Part shown: in pieces, positions 1-5,152 of the stretch
Position numbering within the stretch: position 1 is the first letter of the stretch
How the letters are laid out: each line of letters starts with the position of its first letter
Source of the DNA: Streptosporangiaceae bacterium
Lineage (GTDB): Bacteria > Actinomycetota > Actinomycetes > Streptosporangiales > Streptosporangiaceae
Length of the DNA: 7,926 bases
NCBI GenBank assembly: GCA_030045295.1
Contig: JASIGD010000483.1
Span: forward strand, 1 to 7,926
Direction: 5' to 3'
Program-made: the position numbers and the translations under genes
Notes under the pieces: generated by a model
The model's database searches: none
Seen by the model: only the letters and a program-made list of their open reading frames with translations
What the model was told of the DNA's origin: nothing

Positions 1-372
1 GCGGGCCGGCGCGCCGTCCCCGGCCAGCGGCACCGCGTAGACCCGCCCGGACAGCGCGAAGACGGCCACCGTGACCGCCTCGTCGGTGGCGTAGGCCACG
101 ATGCCGCCGGCCAGCTCCCTGACCCGCTCCCGCCGCGCCCGCTCCTGCGCCGGCAGGTCCGCCTCGTCGGCGCCGAGCGTCCTCGGATCGGCGGCCAGGC
201 GCTCGAGCCCGGTGCCCACGTCCAGCACCCACAGGCACGTCACCGGGTCCGTGCCGCCCTTCGTGCGCAGGTAGACGACCCTGCTGCCGTCAGGCGAGAC
301 GCGGAACGCGCGCGCCGCGCCGAGCGTGAAACGCCTGGTCCTGGCCTGCTGCCGGGGGAAACTGTCGGTCAT
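1..372 (-). CDS. S9-family (prolyl oligopeptidase/DPP IV-like) peptidase, N-terminal part; runs off the left edge
   Basis: The 124 codons from the ATG at 372 to the window edge are open. The protein begins MTDSFPRQQARTRRFTLG, followed by a beta-propeller blade signature (FRVSPDGSRVVYLR, about residues 23-36), then DPVTCLWVLDVGTG and LERLAADP. Next comes a charged stretch (ALPAQERARRERVRELAGG-like, about residues 73-88) and another blade around YATDEAVTVAVF. This is the N-terminal propeller of actinobacterial S9 peptidases, which precedes a C-terminal alpha/beta-hydrolase with a Ser-Asp-His triad. That catalytic half is outside the window, so activity cannot be judged. There is no signal peptide, so a cytoplasmic location is likely. 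The ATG is chosen because a TAGGGT -10 hexamer lies six bases upstream and the protein aligns from this point with the family as I know it. It is divergent from mshB across a 138-base gap. Family assignment is fairly secure; substrate is unknown. Confidence 0.82.
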   Translation of the reverse strand, partial: MTDSFPRQQARTRRFTLGAARAFRVSPDGSRVVYLRTKGGTDPVTCLWVLDVGTGLERLAADPRTLGADEADLPAQERARRERVRELAGGIVAYATDEAVTVAVFALSGRVYAVPLAGDGAPAR

Positions 373-378
373 CCCCCG

Positions 379-384
379 ACCCTA
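379..384 (-). promoter_or_regulatory. -10 element of a leaderless promoter for the S9 peptidase
   Basis: On the minus strand TAGGGT is followed by CGGGGG and then the ATG at 372. A TANNNT hexamer six bases before the start puts the expected transcription start at or next to the A of ATG, giving a leaderless mRNA. No clear TTGACA-like -35 is visible. The assignment rests on the spacing and on the same layout recurring at three other genes here. Confidence 0.6.
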
Positions 385-498
385 GCCATTCCGGCCCCAC
401 CCGCACCACGTCGAAAGCACGGTTGTGACGACGGACCCGAAACAGCCGTCACGCCGTCACGGCCACCGGCCATTTCCTGGTGCTGCCCGCCGAGCCGA

Positions 499-504
499 TA
501 GGCT
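499..504 (+). promoter_or_regulatory. -10 element of a leaderless promoter for mshB
   Basis: TAGGCT is followed by CGCAGC and then the GTG start at 511. The six-base spacing matches a leaderless transcript beginning at the GTG. There is no Shine-Dalgarno sequence in front of the GTG, which supports this reading. The -35 region is not recognisable. The 373-510 gap therefore holds two back-to-back leaderless promoters and nothing else that I can see. Confidence 0.62.
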
Positions 505-510
505 CGCAGC

Positions 511-1296
511 GTGCCATCGGCTGACCACCCCGGGGCGCGGCGATTGCTGCTCGTGCACGCGCACCCGGATGACGAGTCGCTCTACACCGGGGCGACGATG
601 GCCAGGTACGCCGCGGAGGGCGCGCAGGTCACGCTGGTCACCTGCACGCTCGGCGAGCTCGGCGAGATCATCCCGCCGCAGCTGGCCTACCTGGCCGCCG
701 ACGAGGAAGACCGGCTGGGGGAGTACCGGATCGGCGAGCTGGCCGCCGCCTGCGCCGCGCTCGGCGTGACCGACCACCGGTTCCTCGGCGGTCCCGGCCG
801 GTGGCGCGACTCGGGCATGATGGGCACCGCGGGCAACGCCGACCCGCGCTGCTTCTGGCGCGCCGACCTGGATGAGGCGGCCGACGCCCTCCTCGACGTC
901 ATCCGCGAGGTGCGGCCGCAGGTCCTGGTGACCTACGGCGCCGACGGCGCCTACGGGCATCCCGACCACATCCAGGCGCACCGGGTCTCCCGCCGCGCCC
1001 GGCAACGGGCAGGCGCGGCCGGGCCGGCGAAGTTCTACGCGACGGCCGCGCTTGAATCGGATCAGGGCCGCACCGAGATCGACGCCGAGGCCTACTTCGG
1101 CCAGAAGCTGGCCGCGATGCGCGCGCACGCGACGCAGATCACCGTGTCGGCCCCGTTCTTCGCGCTGTCCGACGGGGTGCGCCGGCGCGCGCTCGGCACC
1201 GAGTACTACACCCTGCTGGCCGGCCCGCCCGGCGCCGGGGACCGCGAGGCGGATCTGTTTGCCGGAGGGCGGGAACCGGGGCGGGAATCTGAATAA
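511..1296 (+). CDS. mshB: N-acetyl-1-D-myo-inositol-2-amino-2-deoxy-alpha-D-glucopyranoside deacetylase (mycothiol biosynthesis)
   Basis: This is a zinc-dependent deacetylase of the PIG-L/LmbE family. It removes acetyl from GlcNAc-inositol to give GlcN-inositol, the second stage of mycothiol synthesis in the cytoplasm. The AHPDDE motif (residues 17-22) supplies His18 and Asp21 as zinc ligands and Asp20 as the expected general base. GAYGHPDH (146-153) supplies His150 and the third ligand His153, by analogy with M. tuberculosis MshB His13/Asp16/His144/His147. The C-terminal AMRAHATQI (202-210) and TEYYTLLAG blocks are typical of MshB rather than of the sister amidase Mca. At 261 residues it is shorter than the usual 290-300: the stretch between [10 protein letters not shown] and the AMRAHATQ block is reduced by tens of residues. 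GTG start, leaderless. The following membrane protein gene begins 35 bases downstream with its own promoter. Confidence 0.88.
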   Translation: MPSADHPGARRLLLVHAHPDDESLYTGATMARYAAEGAQVTLVTCTLGELGEIIPPQLAYLAADEEDRLGEYRIGELAAACAALGVTDHRFLGGPGRWRDSGMMGTAGNADPRCFWRADLDEAADALLDVIREVRPQVLVTYGADGAYGHPDHIQAHRVSRRARQRAGAAGPAKFYATAALESDQGRTEIDAEAYFGQKLAAMRAHATQITVSAPFFALSDGVRRRALGTEYYTLLAGPPGAGDREADLFAGGREPGRESE

Positions 1297-1319
1297 CCCG
1301 AACTTCCGAATAAACGCAG

Positions 1320-1325
1320 TAGCCT
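1320..1325 (+). promoter_or_regulatory. -10 element of a leaderless promoter for the small membrane protein gene
   Basis: TAGCCT is followed by GCTCTC and then ATG at 1332, again with six bases of spacing. It lies in the 35-base gap after mshB within a locally A/T-richer stretch (GAATAACCCGAACTTCCGAA). The gene can therefore be transcribed independently of mshB, although read-through is also possible. No Shine-Dalgarno sequence precedes the ATG. Confidence 0.6.
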
Positions 1326-1331
1326 GCTCTC

Positions 1332-1727
1332 ATGAGCGTCACGGCAGGCAGGAGGGGGACCCGGTTGCTGTTGACCGGCGCCACGTACTGCGTGCTGTTC
1401 TTGGTCGGCGCGGTGCAGGGTGTGATCGGCAGTTTCCAGTACAGCCGGATGCCCGGCTCGGTGCCGCTGGCCTCGCTCGTGTTCTGCGCCGCGATCCTGG
1501 CCACGTGCCTGCTGGGAGCCTGGGCCATGCGCTCGGCCAGCGGCGCGTTCGCGCCCGCCGCGGGCTGGATCCTCGCGTGCCTCGTGCTGTCCATACCGGT
1601 CTCGAACGGCAGCGTGATCATCAGCGACTCGGCCGCGGGCAAGTGGTACCTGTACGGCGGCACGGCCAGCGCGCTGGCCGGGGTGGCCCTGTCGTTCGGC
1701 GGCTGGATCCGGGCGCAGCCCCGGTGA
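1332..1727 (+). CDS. Small integral membrane protein with four predicted helices (DUF6113-like)
   Basis: The 131-residue protein has a short basic N-terminus (VTAGRRGTR) and four hydrophobic segments at about residues 11-33, 44-66, 73-93 and 105-125, separated by short loops. The arginine-rich N-terminus suggests it is cytoplasmic, and with four helices the C-terminus (RAQPR) would be too. No catalytic motif is visible. Size, topology and position just after mshB match the small actinobacterial membrane proteins grouped as DUF6113, which I recall next to mshB in Streptomyces relatives. That family name is from memory and untested. Function is unknown; the location makes a link to mycothiol or thiol homeostasis possible, but this is only inference. 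The last bases (GGTGA) overlap the GTG start of the next gene, so translation is probably coupled. Confidence 0.75.
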   Translation: MSVTAGRRGTRLLLTGATYCVLFLVGAVQGVIGSFQYSRMPGSVPLASLVFCAAILATCLLGAWAMRSASGAFAPAAGWILACLVLSIPVSNGSVIISDSAAGKWYLYGGTASALAGVALSFGGWIRAQPR

Positions 1728-2275
1728 GCGACGTCGACCAGGCCTCGTTCCGCCGGGCCGCGGGCCAGTTCGCGAGCGGCATCGTCGTGGTCACCACCCC
1801 GCACGGCCATGCGATGACCGTGAGCGCGTTCGCGTCGGTGTCGCTGGAACCGCCGCTGGTGCTGTTCTGCGCGGAGAAGATCGCGCGCTTCCACGACGCG
1901 GTCCTCGCCGAGGGGTCCTGGGCGGTGTCCATCCTGGCCCAGGACGACGAGAAGACCGCCCGCTGGCTGGCCACGCGGGGGCGCCCGCTGACCGGCCAGC
2001 TGGACGGGATCGCCCACCATCCCGGCCCGGTCACCGGCGCGCCGGTGCTCGACGACGCGCTCGCCGTGCTGGAGTGCCGGACCACCGCCGTGCACGACGG
2101 CGGCGACCACAGCATCATCGTCGGCCAGGTCGCCGGGGTCGCCGGCCCCCCGGTCGCCGGGCTCACCGGCCCTCCGGTCGCCGGCCTGCCGGATTCGCCG
2201 TCGCCCGGCCCGCTGGTGCACTACTTCGGCGCCTACCGCCGCCTTGAGCCGCTGGACGACTCCGCCGACCCCTGA
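1724..2275 (+). CDS. Flavin reductase-like domain protein (FMN-binding, HpaC/ActVB type)
   Basis: Taking GTG at 1724 as start gives 183 residues beginning VSDVDQASFRRAAGQFASGI. The family pattern follows: FASGIVVVTTPHGHAMTVSAF (about 16-36) and SLEPPLVLFCAEK (40-52), the flavin-binding region in which xMTVSAFxSVSLEPP is diagnostic. WAVSIL (66-71), APVLDDALAVLECR (106-119), DHSIIVGQV (128-136) and a C-terminal PLVHYFGAYRRL (163-174) complete the split-barrel fold. Such proteins reduce FMN or FAD with NAD(P)H for a partner monooxygenase, or act as stand-alone FMN-binding oxidoreductases; no partner is in the window. Residues 141-155 carry an imperfect repeat (GPPVAGL) inserted just before the last strand. 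The start is set by the four-base GTGA overlap with the upstream stop; the frame stays open further upstream but that part is a shadow of mshB and the membrane gene. Confidence 0.82.
   Translation: MSDVDQASFRRAAGQFASGIVVVTTPHGHAMTVSAFASVSLEPPLVLFCAEKIARFHDAVLAEGSWAVSILAQDDEKTARWLATRGRPLTGQLDGIAHHPGPVTGAPVLDDALAVLECRTTAVHDGGDHSIIVGQVAGVAGPPVAGLTGPPVAGLPDSPSPGPLVHYFGAYRRLEPLDDSADP
2144..2188 (+). repeat. Imperfect in-frame tandem repeat encoding GPPVAGL-type units
   Basis: Two copies of a unit coding GPPVAGL are separated by Thr, and a related VAGVA precedes them. The DNA copies (GGCCCCCCGGTCGCCGGGCT and GGCCCTCCGGTCGCCGGCCT) differ at only a few bases. This is a recent-looking expansion in the loop before the final strand of the flavin reductase fold. 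Confidence 0.7.
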
Positions 2276-2279
2276 TCTG

Positions 2280-2300
2280 GCCGCCGCCCGCCGACGCGGC
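2280..2300. terminator. Weak hairpin at the convergent junction of the flavin reductase and rocD genes
   Basis: GCCGC (2280-2284) can pair with GCGGC (2296-2300) around an 11-base loop. The 24-base gap between the two convergent stop codons is almost entirely this element. There is no T-tract on either strand, so any terminator function would rest on the hairpin alone. Such short GC stems occur by chance in this genome, so confidence is low. Confidence 0.25.
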
Positions 2301-3517
2301 TAGAGCAGCGCCTCCTCGATCCGGTCCAGCCCCCAGTCCAGGTCGTCCTCGCTGATCACCAGCGGCGGCGCCAGCCGGATCATGTTCCCGTGAGTTTCCT
2401 TGGCCAGCACCCCGTGCGCGGCCAGCCGCTCGCAGGCCTCCCGCCCCGGCAGCGAGGTGAACTCCACCCCGGCCCACAGCCCGCGCCCGCGCACCGCGCT
2501 CACCACGTCACGCGGCAGCCCGGCCAGCCGGGAGTGCATATGCCTGCCGAGCGCGGCCGAACGCGCCTGGTACTCCCCGCTCCGCAACATCGCGACGACC
2601 TCGCGGCCGAGGGCGCAGGCCAGCGGATTGCCGCCGAACGTGGACCCGTGCTGCCCCGGATGCAGCACGCCGAGCACCGGCCAGGTCGATACCATCGCGG
2701 ACAGCGGCACGATGCCGCCGCCCAGCGCCTTGCCGAGCAGGTAGGCGTCGGGCACCACGTCGTCCGCCGAGCAGGCGAACGTGAAGCCGGTGCGGCCGAG
2801 CCCGGACTGGATCTCGTCCGCGATCATCAAGATGCCGTGCTCGGTGCACAGCCGGCGCAGGCCGGCCAGGAAGCCGGGCGGCGGGACGATCACCCCGGCC
2901 TCGCCCTGGATCGGCTCCACCAGCACCGCAACCACGCGTTCGCCGAGCGAACCAATCGCCGCGGTCAGCGCGTCCAGGTCGCCGTAGGGTACGACGCGAA
3001 AGCCCGGAGTGTACGGCCCGAAGTCATCCCGGGCGTCGGGATCGGTCGAGAAGCTGATGATCGTGGTCGTGCGGCCGTGAAAGTTCCCGCCGAACGCGAT
3101 GATCACGGCCTGGTCGGCCGGGACCCCCTTGACCGTGTACCCCCACTTGCGCGCGACCTTGATCGCGGTCTCCACCGCCTCGGCGCCGGTGTTCATCGGG
3201 AGCACCACGTCCATGCCGGCCAGTTCGGCCAGCTCAGCGCAGAACGGCCCGAACTGGTCATGGTCGAACGCCCGGCTGACCAGCGTGAGCCGGTTGAGCT
3301 GCTGCCACGCGGCCGCGATCAGCCGCGGATGCCGGTGGCCGAAGTTCAGCGCCGAGTACGCGGCGAGCATGTCCAGGTAGCGGCGCCCTTCCACGTCGGT
3401 TACCCAGGCGCCCTCGGCCTCGTCGATGACCACGGGCAGCGGGGCGTAGTTGTGCGCCGAATGCGCGGAGCTGAGCTCGATCAGATCGCTCATGCGGCTG
3501 GTCATGGTCTCGGTCAT
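2300..3517 (-). CDS. rocD: Ornithine--oxo-acid transaminase (ornithine aminotransferase)
   Basis: This PLP-dependent class III aminotransferase of 405 residues has the usual length. It transfers the delta-amino group of ornithine to 2-oxoglutarate, giving glutamate-5-semialdehyde and glutamate. Visible landmarks are YLDMLAAYSALNFGHRHP (47-64, the OAT-type N-terminus), NTGAEAVETAIK (109-120, phosphate contact), FHGRT (146-150), EPIQGEAGV (201-209), ADEIQSGLGRTG (233-244, with Asp234 for the pyridine nitrogen), LGKALGGG (261-268, with Lys263 as Schiff-base lysine) and HGSTFGGNPLA (290-300). The YLDMLAAYSALNFGH and HGSTFGGN blocks favour ornithine over acetylornithine aminotransferase. An excellent AAGGAGG sequence seven bases before ATG 3517 fixes the start, and it overlaps the stop of the upstream ddaH-like gene, so the two are co-translated. 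No rocA or proC lies nearby, so the semialdehyde is handled elsewhere. Confidence 0.92.
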   Translation of the reverse strand: MTETMTSRMSDLIELSSAHSAHNYAPLPVVIDEAEGAWVTDVEGRRYLDMLAAYSALNFGHRHPRLIAAAWQQLNRLTLVSRAFDHDQFGPFCAELAELAGMDVVLPMNTGAEAVETAIKVARKWGYTVKGVPADQAVIIAFGGNFHGRTTTIISFSTDPDARDDFGPYTPGFRVVPYGDLDALTAAIGSLGERVVAVLVEPIQGEAGVIVPPPGFLAGLRRLCTEHGILMIADEIQSGLGRTGFTFACSADDVVPDAYLLGKALGGGIVPLSAMVSTWPVLGVLHPGQHGSTFGGNPLACALGREVVAMLRSGEYQARSAALGRHMHSRLAGLPRDVVSAVRGRGLWAGVEFTSLPGREACERLAAHGVLAKETHGNMIRLAPPLVISEDDLDWGLDRIEEALL

Positions 3518-3524
3518 ACTTACG

Positions 3525-3531
3525 CCTCCTT
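3525..3531 (-). promoter_or_regulatory. Strong ribosome-binding site of rocD overlapping the upstream stop codon
   Basis: The minus-strand sequence TAAGGAGG contains both the TAA stop of the ddaH-like gene (3532-3530) and a near-perfect Shine-Dalgarno sequence. Seven bases separate AGGAGG from the ATG at 3517. It is the strongest ribosome-binding site in the window and indicates translational coupling of the two arginine-pathway genes. Confidence 0.85.
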
Positions 3532-4381
3532 ACGAGCGCAGCTCCAGCGTGCAGCACTTCGGGCCGCCGCCGCCCTTGAGGACCTCGGACATGTCGACCC
3601 CGAACGGCTCGAACCCGCGCTCGCGCAGCTGGGCGGCCAGCGTCCGGGCCTGGACCGGGAGCACGACGTGCCGGCCGTCGCTGACCGCGTTCAGGCCCAG
3701 CACCTCGGCGTCCTCGTCCTTCGCCTCGATCAGCTCGGCGAACTGCTCCGCGATCGCGGCCCGCCCGGCGTCGTCGAACGCGGCCGGGTAGTACATGGCG
3801 GTGTCGGCGTCGAGCACGCACAGCGCGGTGTCCAGGTGGTAGAACCGCGGGTCGACCAGGCGCAGGCTCACCACGGGCAGCCCGAACAGGCCGGCCAGCT
3901 CCGTGCTCACCGCCCGTTCGGTGCGGAAGCCGTACCCGGCCAGCAGCACCCGCCCGGTGAACAGGATGTCTCCCTCGCCCTCGTTGACGCGCTCGGCGGC
4001 CTGCACGTCCTCGTACCCGCTGTCCCGGAGCCAATCCAGGTACGCGCCGGCCTCGCCGGCGCGCTGCGGGTACCGGAACCGCACGCCGAGCACCTTCCCG
4101 CCGATGACCGTCGCGCCGTTGGCCGCGAACACCATGTCCGGCAGCCCCGGCACCGGCTCGATCGTCCGCACGTCATGGCCCAGGTCGAGGTACACCTGCC
4201 GCAGCCGCGCCCACTGCCGCATCGCGGCGGCCGCGTCGACCGGCTGGCCCGGGCGCATCCACGGGTTGATCGAGTAGGTGACGGCGAAATGCTCCGGCGG
4301 GCACATCAAGTACCGGCGCGCGCTCGCCTGCCGCCGGGCCGGACCCCGTGTCCCGGCCGCGCGGACTTCCGTATCGGTCAT
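3530..4381 (-). CDS. ddaH: Guanidino-group hydrolase: dimethylargininase-like, possibly arginine dihydrolase
   Basis: This 283-residue protein belongs to the amidinotransferase/guanidine-modifying (pentein) superfamily. Key blocks are YLMCPPEHFAVTYSINPWM (24-42), LPDMVFAANGATV (80-92), NEGEGDILF (133-141, the acidic pair that holds the guanidinium), RFYHLDTALCVL (179-190, catalytic His182) and LKGGGGPKCCTLEL (268-281, catalytic Cys276 or the neighbouring Cys277). Known members either hydrolyse dimethylarginine to citrulline plus dimethylamine, or convert arginine to ornithine, CO2 and ammonia. Asn88 occupies a position where deiminases and dimethylargininases carry Asp, which favours the second reaction; the rocD partner 12 bases downstream fits too. 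M. tuberculosis Rv2323c-rocD1 is a comparable pair. ATG 4381 is preferred over an in-frame ATG at 4417 because a TACCCT -10 hexamer lies six bases before it and homology begins after it. The symbol reflects usual naming, not proven activity. Confidence 0.85.
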   Translation of the reverse strand: MTDTEVRAAGTRGPARRQASARRYLMCPPEHFAVTYSINPWMRPGQPVDAAAAMRQWARLRQVYLDLGHDVRTIEPVPGLPDMVFAANGATVIGGKVLGVRFRYPQRAGEAGAYLDWLRDSGYEDVQAAERVNEGEGDILFTGRVLLAGYGFRTERAVSTELAGLFGLPVVSLRLVDPRFYHLDTALCVLDADTAMYYPAAFDDAGRAAIAEQFAELIEAKDEDAEVLGLNAVSDGRHVVLPVQARTLAAQLRERGFEPFGVDMSEVLKGGGGPKCCTLELRS

Positions 4382-4387
4382 GAGCCT

Positions 4388-4393
4388 AGGGTA
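4388..4393 (-). promoter_or_regulatory. -10 element of a leaderless promoter for the ddaH-rocD operon
   Basis: On the minus strand TACCCT is followed by AGGCTC and the ATG at 4381. No Shine-Dalgarno sequence precedes that ATG. This is the fourth instance of TANNNT, six bases, start codon in the window. It implies that the arginine module has its own promoter rather than depending on read-through from adk. Confidence 0.6.
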
Positions 4394-4419
4394 GGGGCTG
4401 GCGCTAACTGGATGCATAC

Positions 4420-4466
4420 GCCGATCATGCGTGTCGGCCTAGATTCATTGCGCAAAAATAGACTTT
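4420..4466. promoter_or_regulatory. Candidate operator region upstream of the ddaH-rocD promoter
   Basis: The 121-base gap between adk and the ddaH-like gene holds an inverted repeat, GCCGA-N9-TCGGC (4420-4438). It is followed by a block unusually rich in A/T for this sequence (4440-4466) that includes the perfect palindrome TTGCGCAA (4448-4455) and an A5 run. Relative to the predicted start at 4381 these lie at about -40 to -85, a normal place for a dimeric regulator. Lrp/AsnC-type regulators commonly control arginine/ornithine catabolic genes in actinobacteria and favour A/T-rich sites, but none is encoded in the window. The assignment is inference. Confidence 0.4.
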
Positions 4467-4502
4467 GGCGGCGATTCGTTCCACCGCAACTTGAGAGCGG
4501 CG

Positions 4503-5075
4503 CTAGCCTGAGGCCCGGCTCATGTCGTCCAGGCGGGCCTGGATCTCGTCGGCGATGGCCTCCGGCGGCTGGTCCGCGTCCACCTCCACCAGGATGCCCC
4601 TGTCCCGCCGGTAGTAGTCGATGAGCGGGCCGGTGGTATCGGCGAACACCTGCAGCCGGTGCCTGATCACCTCGGGGGTGTCATCCGGGCGCCCCCGGGC
4701 GAGCATCCGCTCGACCAGCACCGGCTCGGGCACGCGCAGGTAGATGGCGGCGTCGAGCGTCAGGTCCAGCCGTGCGCCGATTTCCGCGGCCGTCATGGCC
4801 TGCGACAAGGTCCTGGGAAACCCGTCCAGGATGTACCCGCCGCGCGCGGACGCGGCGGCCACCACCGGGATCAGCAGGTCGAATACGACCTGGTCGGGAA
4901 CCAGGTCGCCGCGCCGCTGGTAGGCGGCGACCTCACGGCCGGCCGGGCTGTCCGCGCTGGCCGCGGCGCGTAGCACCTCCCCGGAGGAGATGTGCTGGAC
5001 ACCGAAGCGCGCGGCCAGCAGTTCGCCCTGTGTCCCCTTGCCGCCGCCAGGAGCGGCGATCAGCAGCAGCCTCAA
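4503..5075 (-). CDS. adk: Adenylate kinase, short (LID-less) form
   Basis: The 190-residue nucleoside monophosphate kinase begins MRLLLIAAPGGGKGTQ. The P-loop GGGKGT is at residues 10-15, the AMP-site segment ISSGEVLR at 30-37, the DGFPRT block at about 64-69 and the arginine-rich ARGRPDDTPEVIRHRL segment at about 120-135. It lacks the roughly 30-residue LID insertion of the 215-residue form, so it resembles the short M. tuberculosis-type enzyme. It would convert ATP plus AMP to two ADP in the cytoplasm. A canonical copy near secY is common in relatives, so this may be a second kinase. TTG is the start because it places the P-loop at the family's usual distance from the N-terminus; GGGAGG sits four bases upstream, slightly close. 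The gene follows ppa by 77 bases, most of it a 14-bp tandem repeat that contributes to this ribosome-binding site. Confidence 0.88.
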   Translation of the reverse strand: MRLLLIAAPGGGKGTQGELLAARFGVQHISSGEVLRAAASADSPAGREVAAYQRRGDLVPDQVVFDLLIPVVAAASARGGYILDGFPRTLSQAMTAAEIGARLDLTLDAAIYLRVPEPVLVERMLARGRPDDTPEVIRHRLQVFADTTGPLIDYYRRDRGILVEVDADQPPEAIADEIQARLDDMSRASG

Positions 5076-5129
5076 CTGTCCTCCCGAAACTGTCCTGCCG
5101 AAACTGTCCTGCCGAAACTGTCTTCCCGG
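5074..5129 (-). repeat. Four tandem 14-bp repeats covering the adk ribosome-binding site
   Basis: Read on the minus strand the units are CCGGGAAGACAGTT, TCGGCAGGACAGTT, TCGGCAGGACAGTT and TCGGGAGGACAGTT, contiguous from 5129 to 5074. The two central copies are identical; the adk-proximal copy differs by one base, which creates GGGAGG, and its final TT forms the first two bases of the TTG start. The distal copy differs from the central unit at three positions. The array fills most of the ppa-adk gap. Because 14 is not a multiple of three, changes in copy number would not alter the coding frame of adk but would change the leader. Confidence 0.9.
5080..5085 (-). promoter_or_regulatory. Shine-Dalgarno sequence that sets the adk TTG start
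   Basis: GGGAGG is followed by ACAG and then TTG at 5075. The four-base spacing is at the short end of normal. The same position in the other repeat units reads GGCAGG or GGAAGA, so this copy is the best anti-SD match of the array. Confidence 0.6.
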
Positions 5130-5152
5130 CGGATGGCTCGTGACGCCGCGGT

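Noticed and set aside
457..1128. Minus-strand open frame opposite mshB
   Set aside because: It is a shadow of mshB codon bias with no domain match, and the mshB reading frame carries intact catalytic motifs.
1052..1723. Upstream extension of the flavin reductase frame
   Set aside because: This part overlaps mshB and the membrane protein in another frame and has arginine/proline-rich shadow composition. The flavin reductase homology begins right after GTG 1724, which overlaps the upstream stop.
4454..4488. Intrinsic terminator after adk (GCGGT/GCCGC stem with a downstream T5 run on the minus strand)
   Set aside because: The stem is only five pairs including a G-U, and the T run lies about ten bases beyond it, so it does not meet the shape of an intrinsic terminator.
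4382..4502. Possible small plus-strand gene beginning ATGCATACGCCGATC
   Set aside because: It has no ribosome-binding site, its frame only continues antisense through adk, and there is no recognisable protein. The stretch is better explained as the promoter region of the ddaH-like gene.
2390..4624. A plus-strand open frame of over 700 codons opposite rocD, the ddaH-like gene and part of adk
   Set aside because: Its composition (His, Arg, Gly, Pro, Gln rich) is typical of an antisense shadow in GC-rich DNA. It has no recognisable domain, and it lies opposite three confidently identified genes.
5074..5129. CRISPR array
   Set aside because: The 14-bp units are directly contiguous with no spacers, and no cas genes are present. 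It is a simple tandem repeat.
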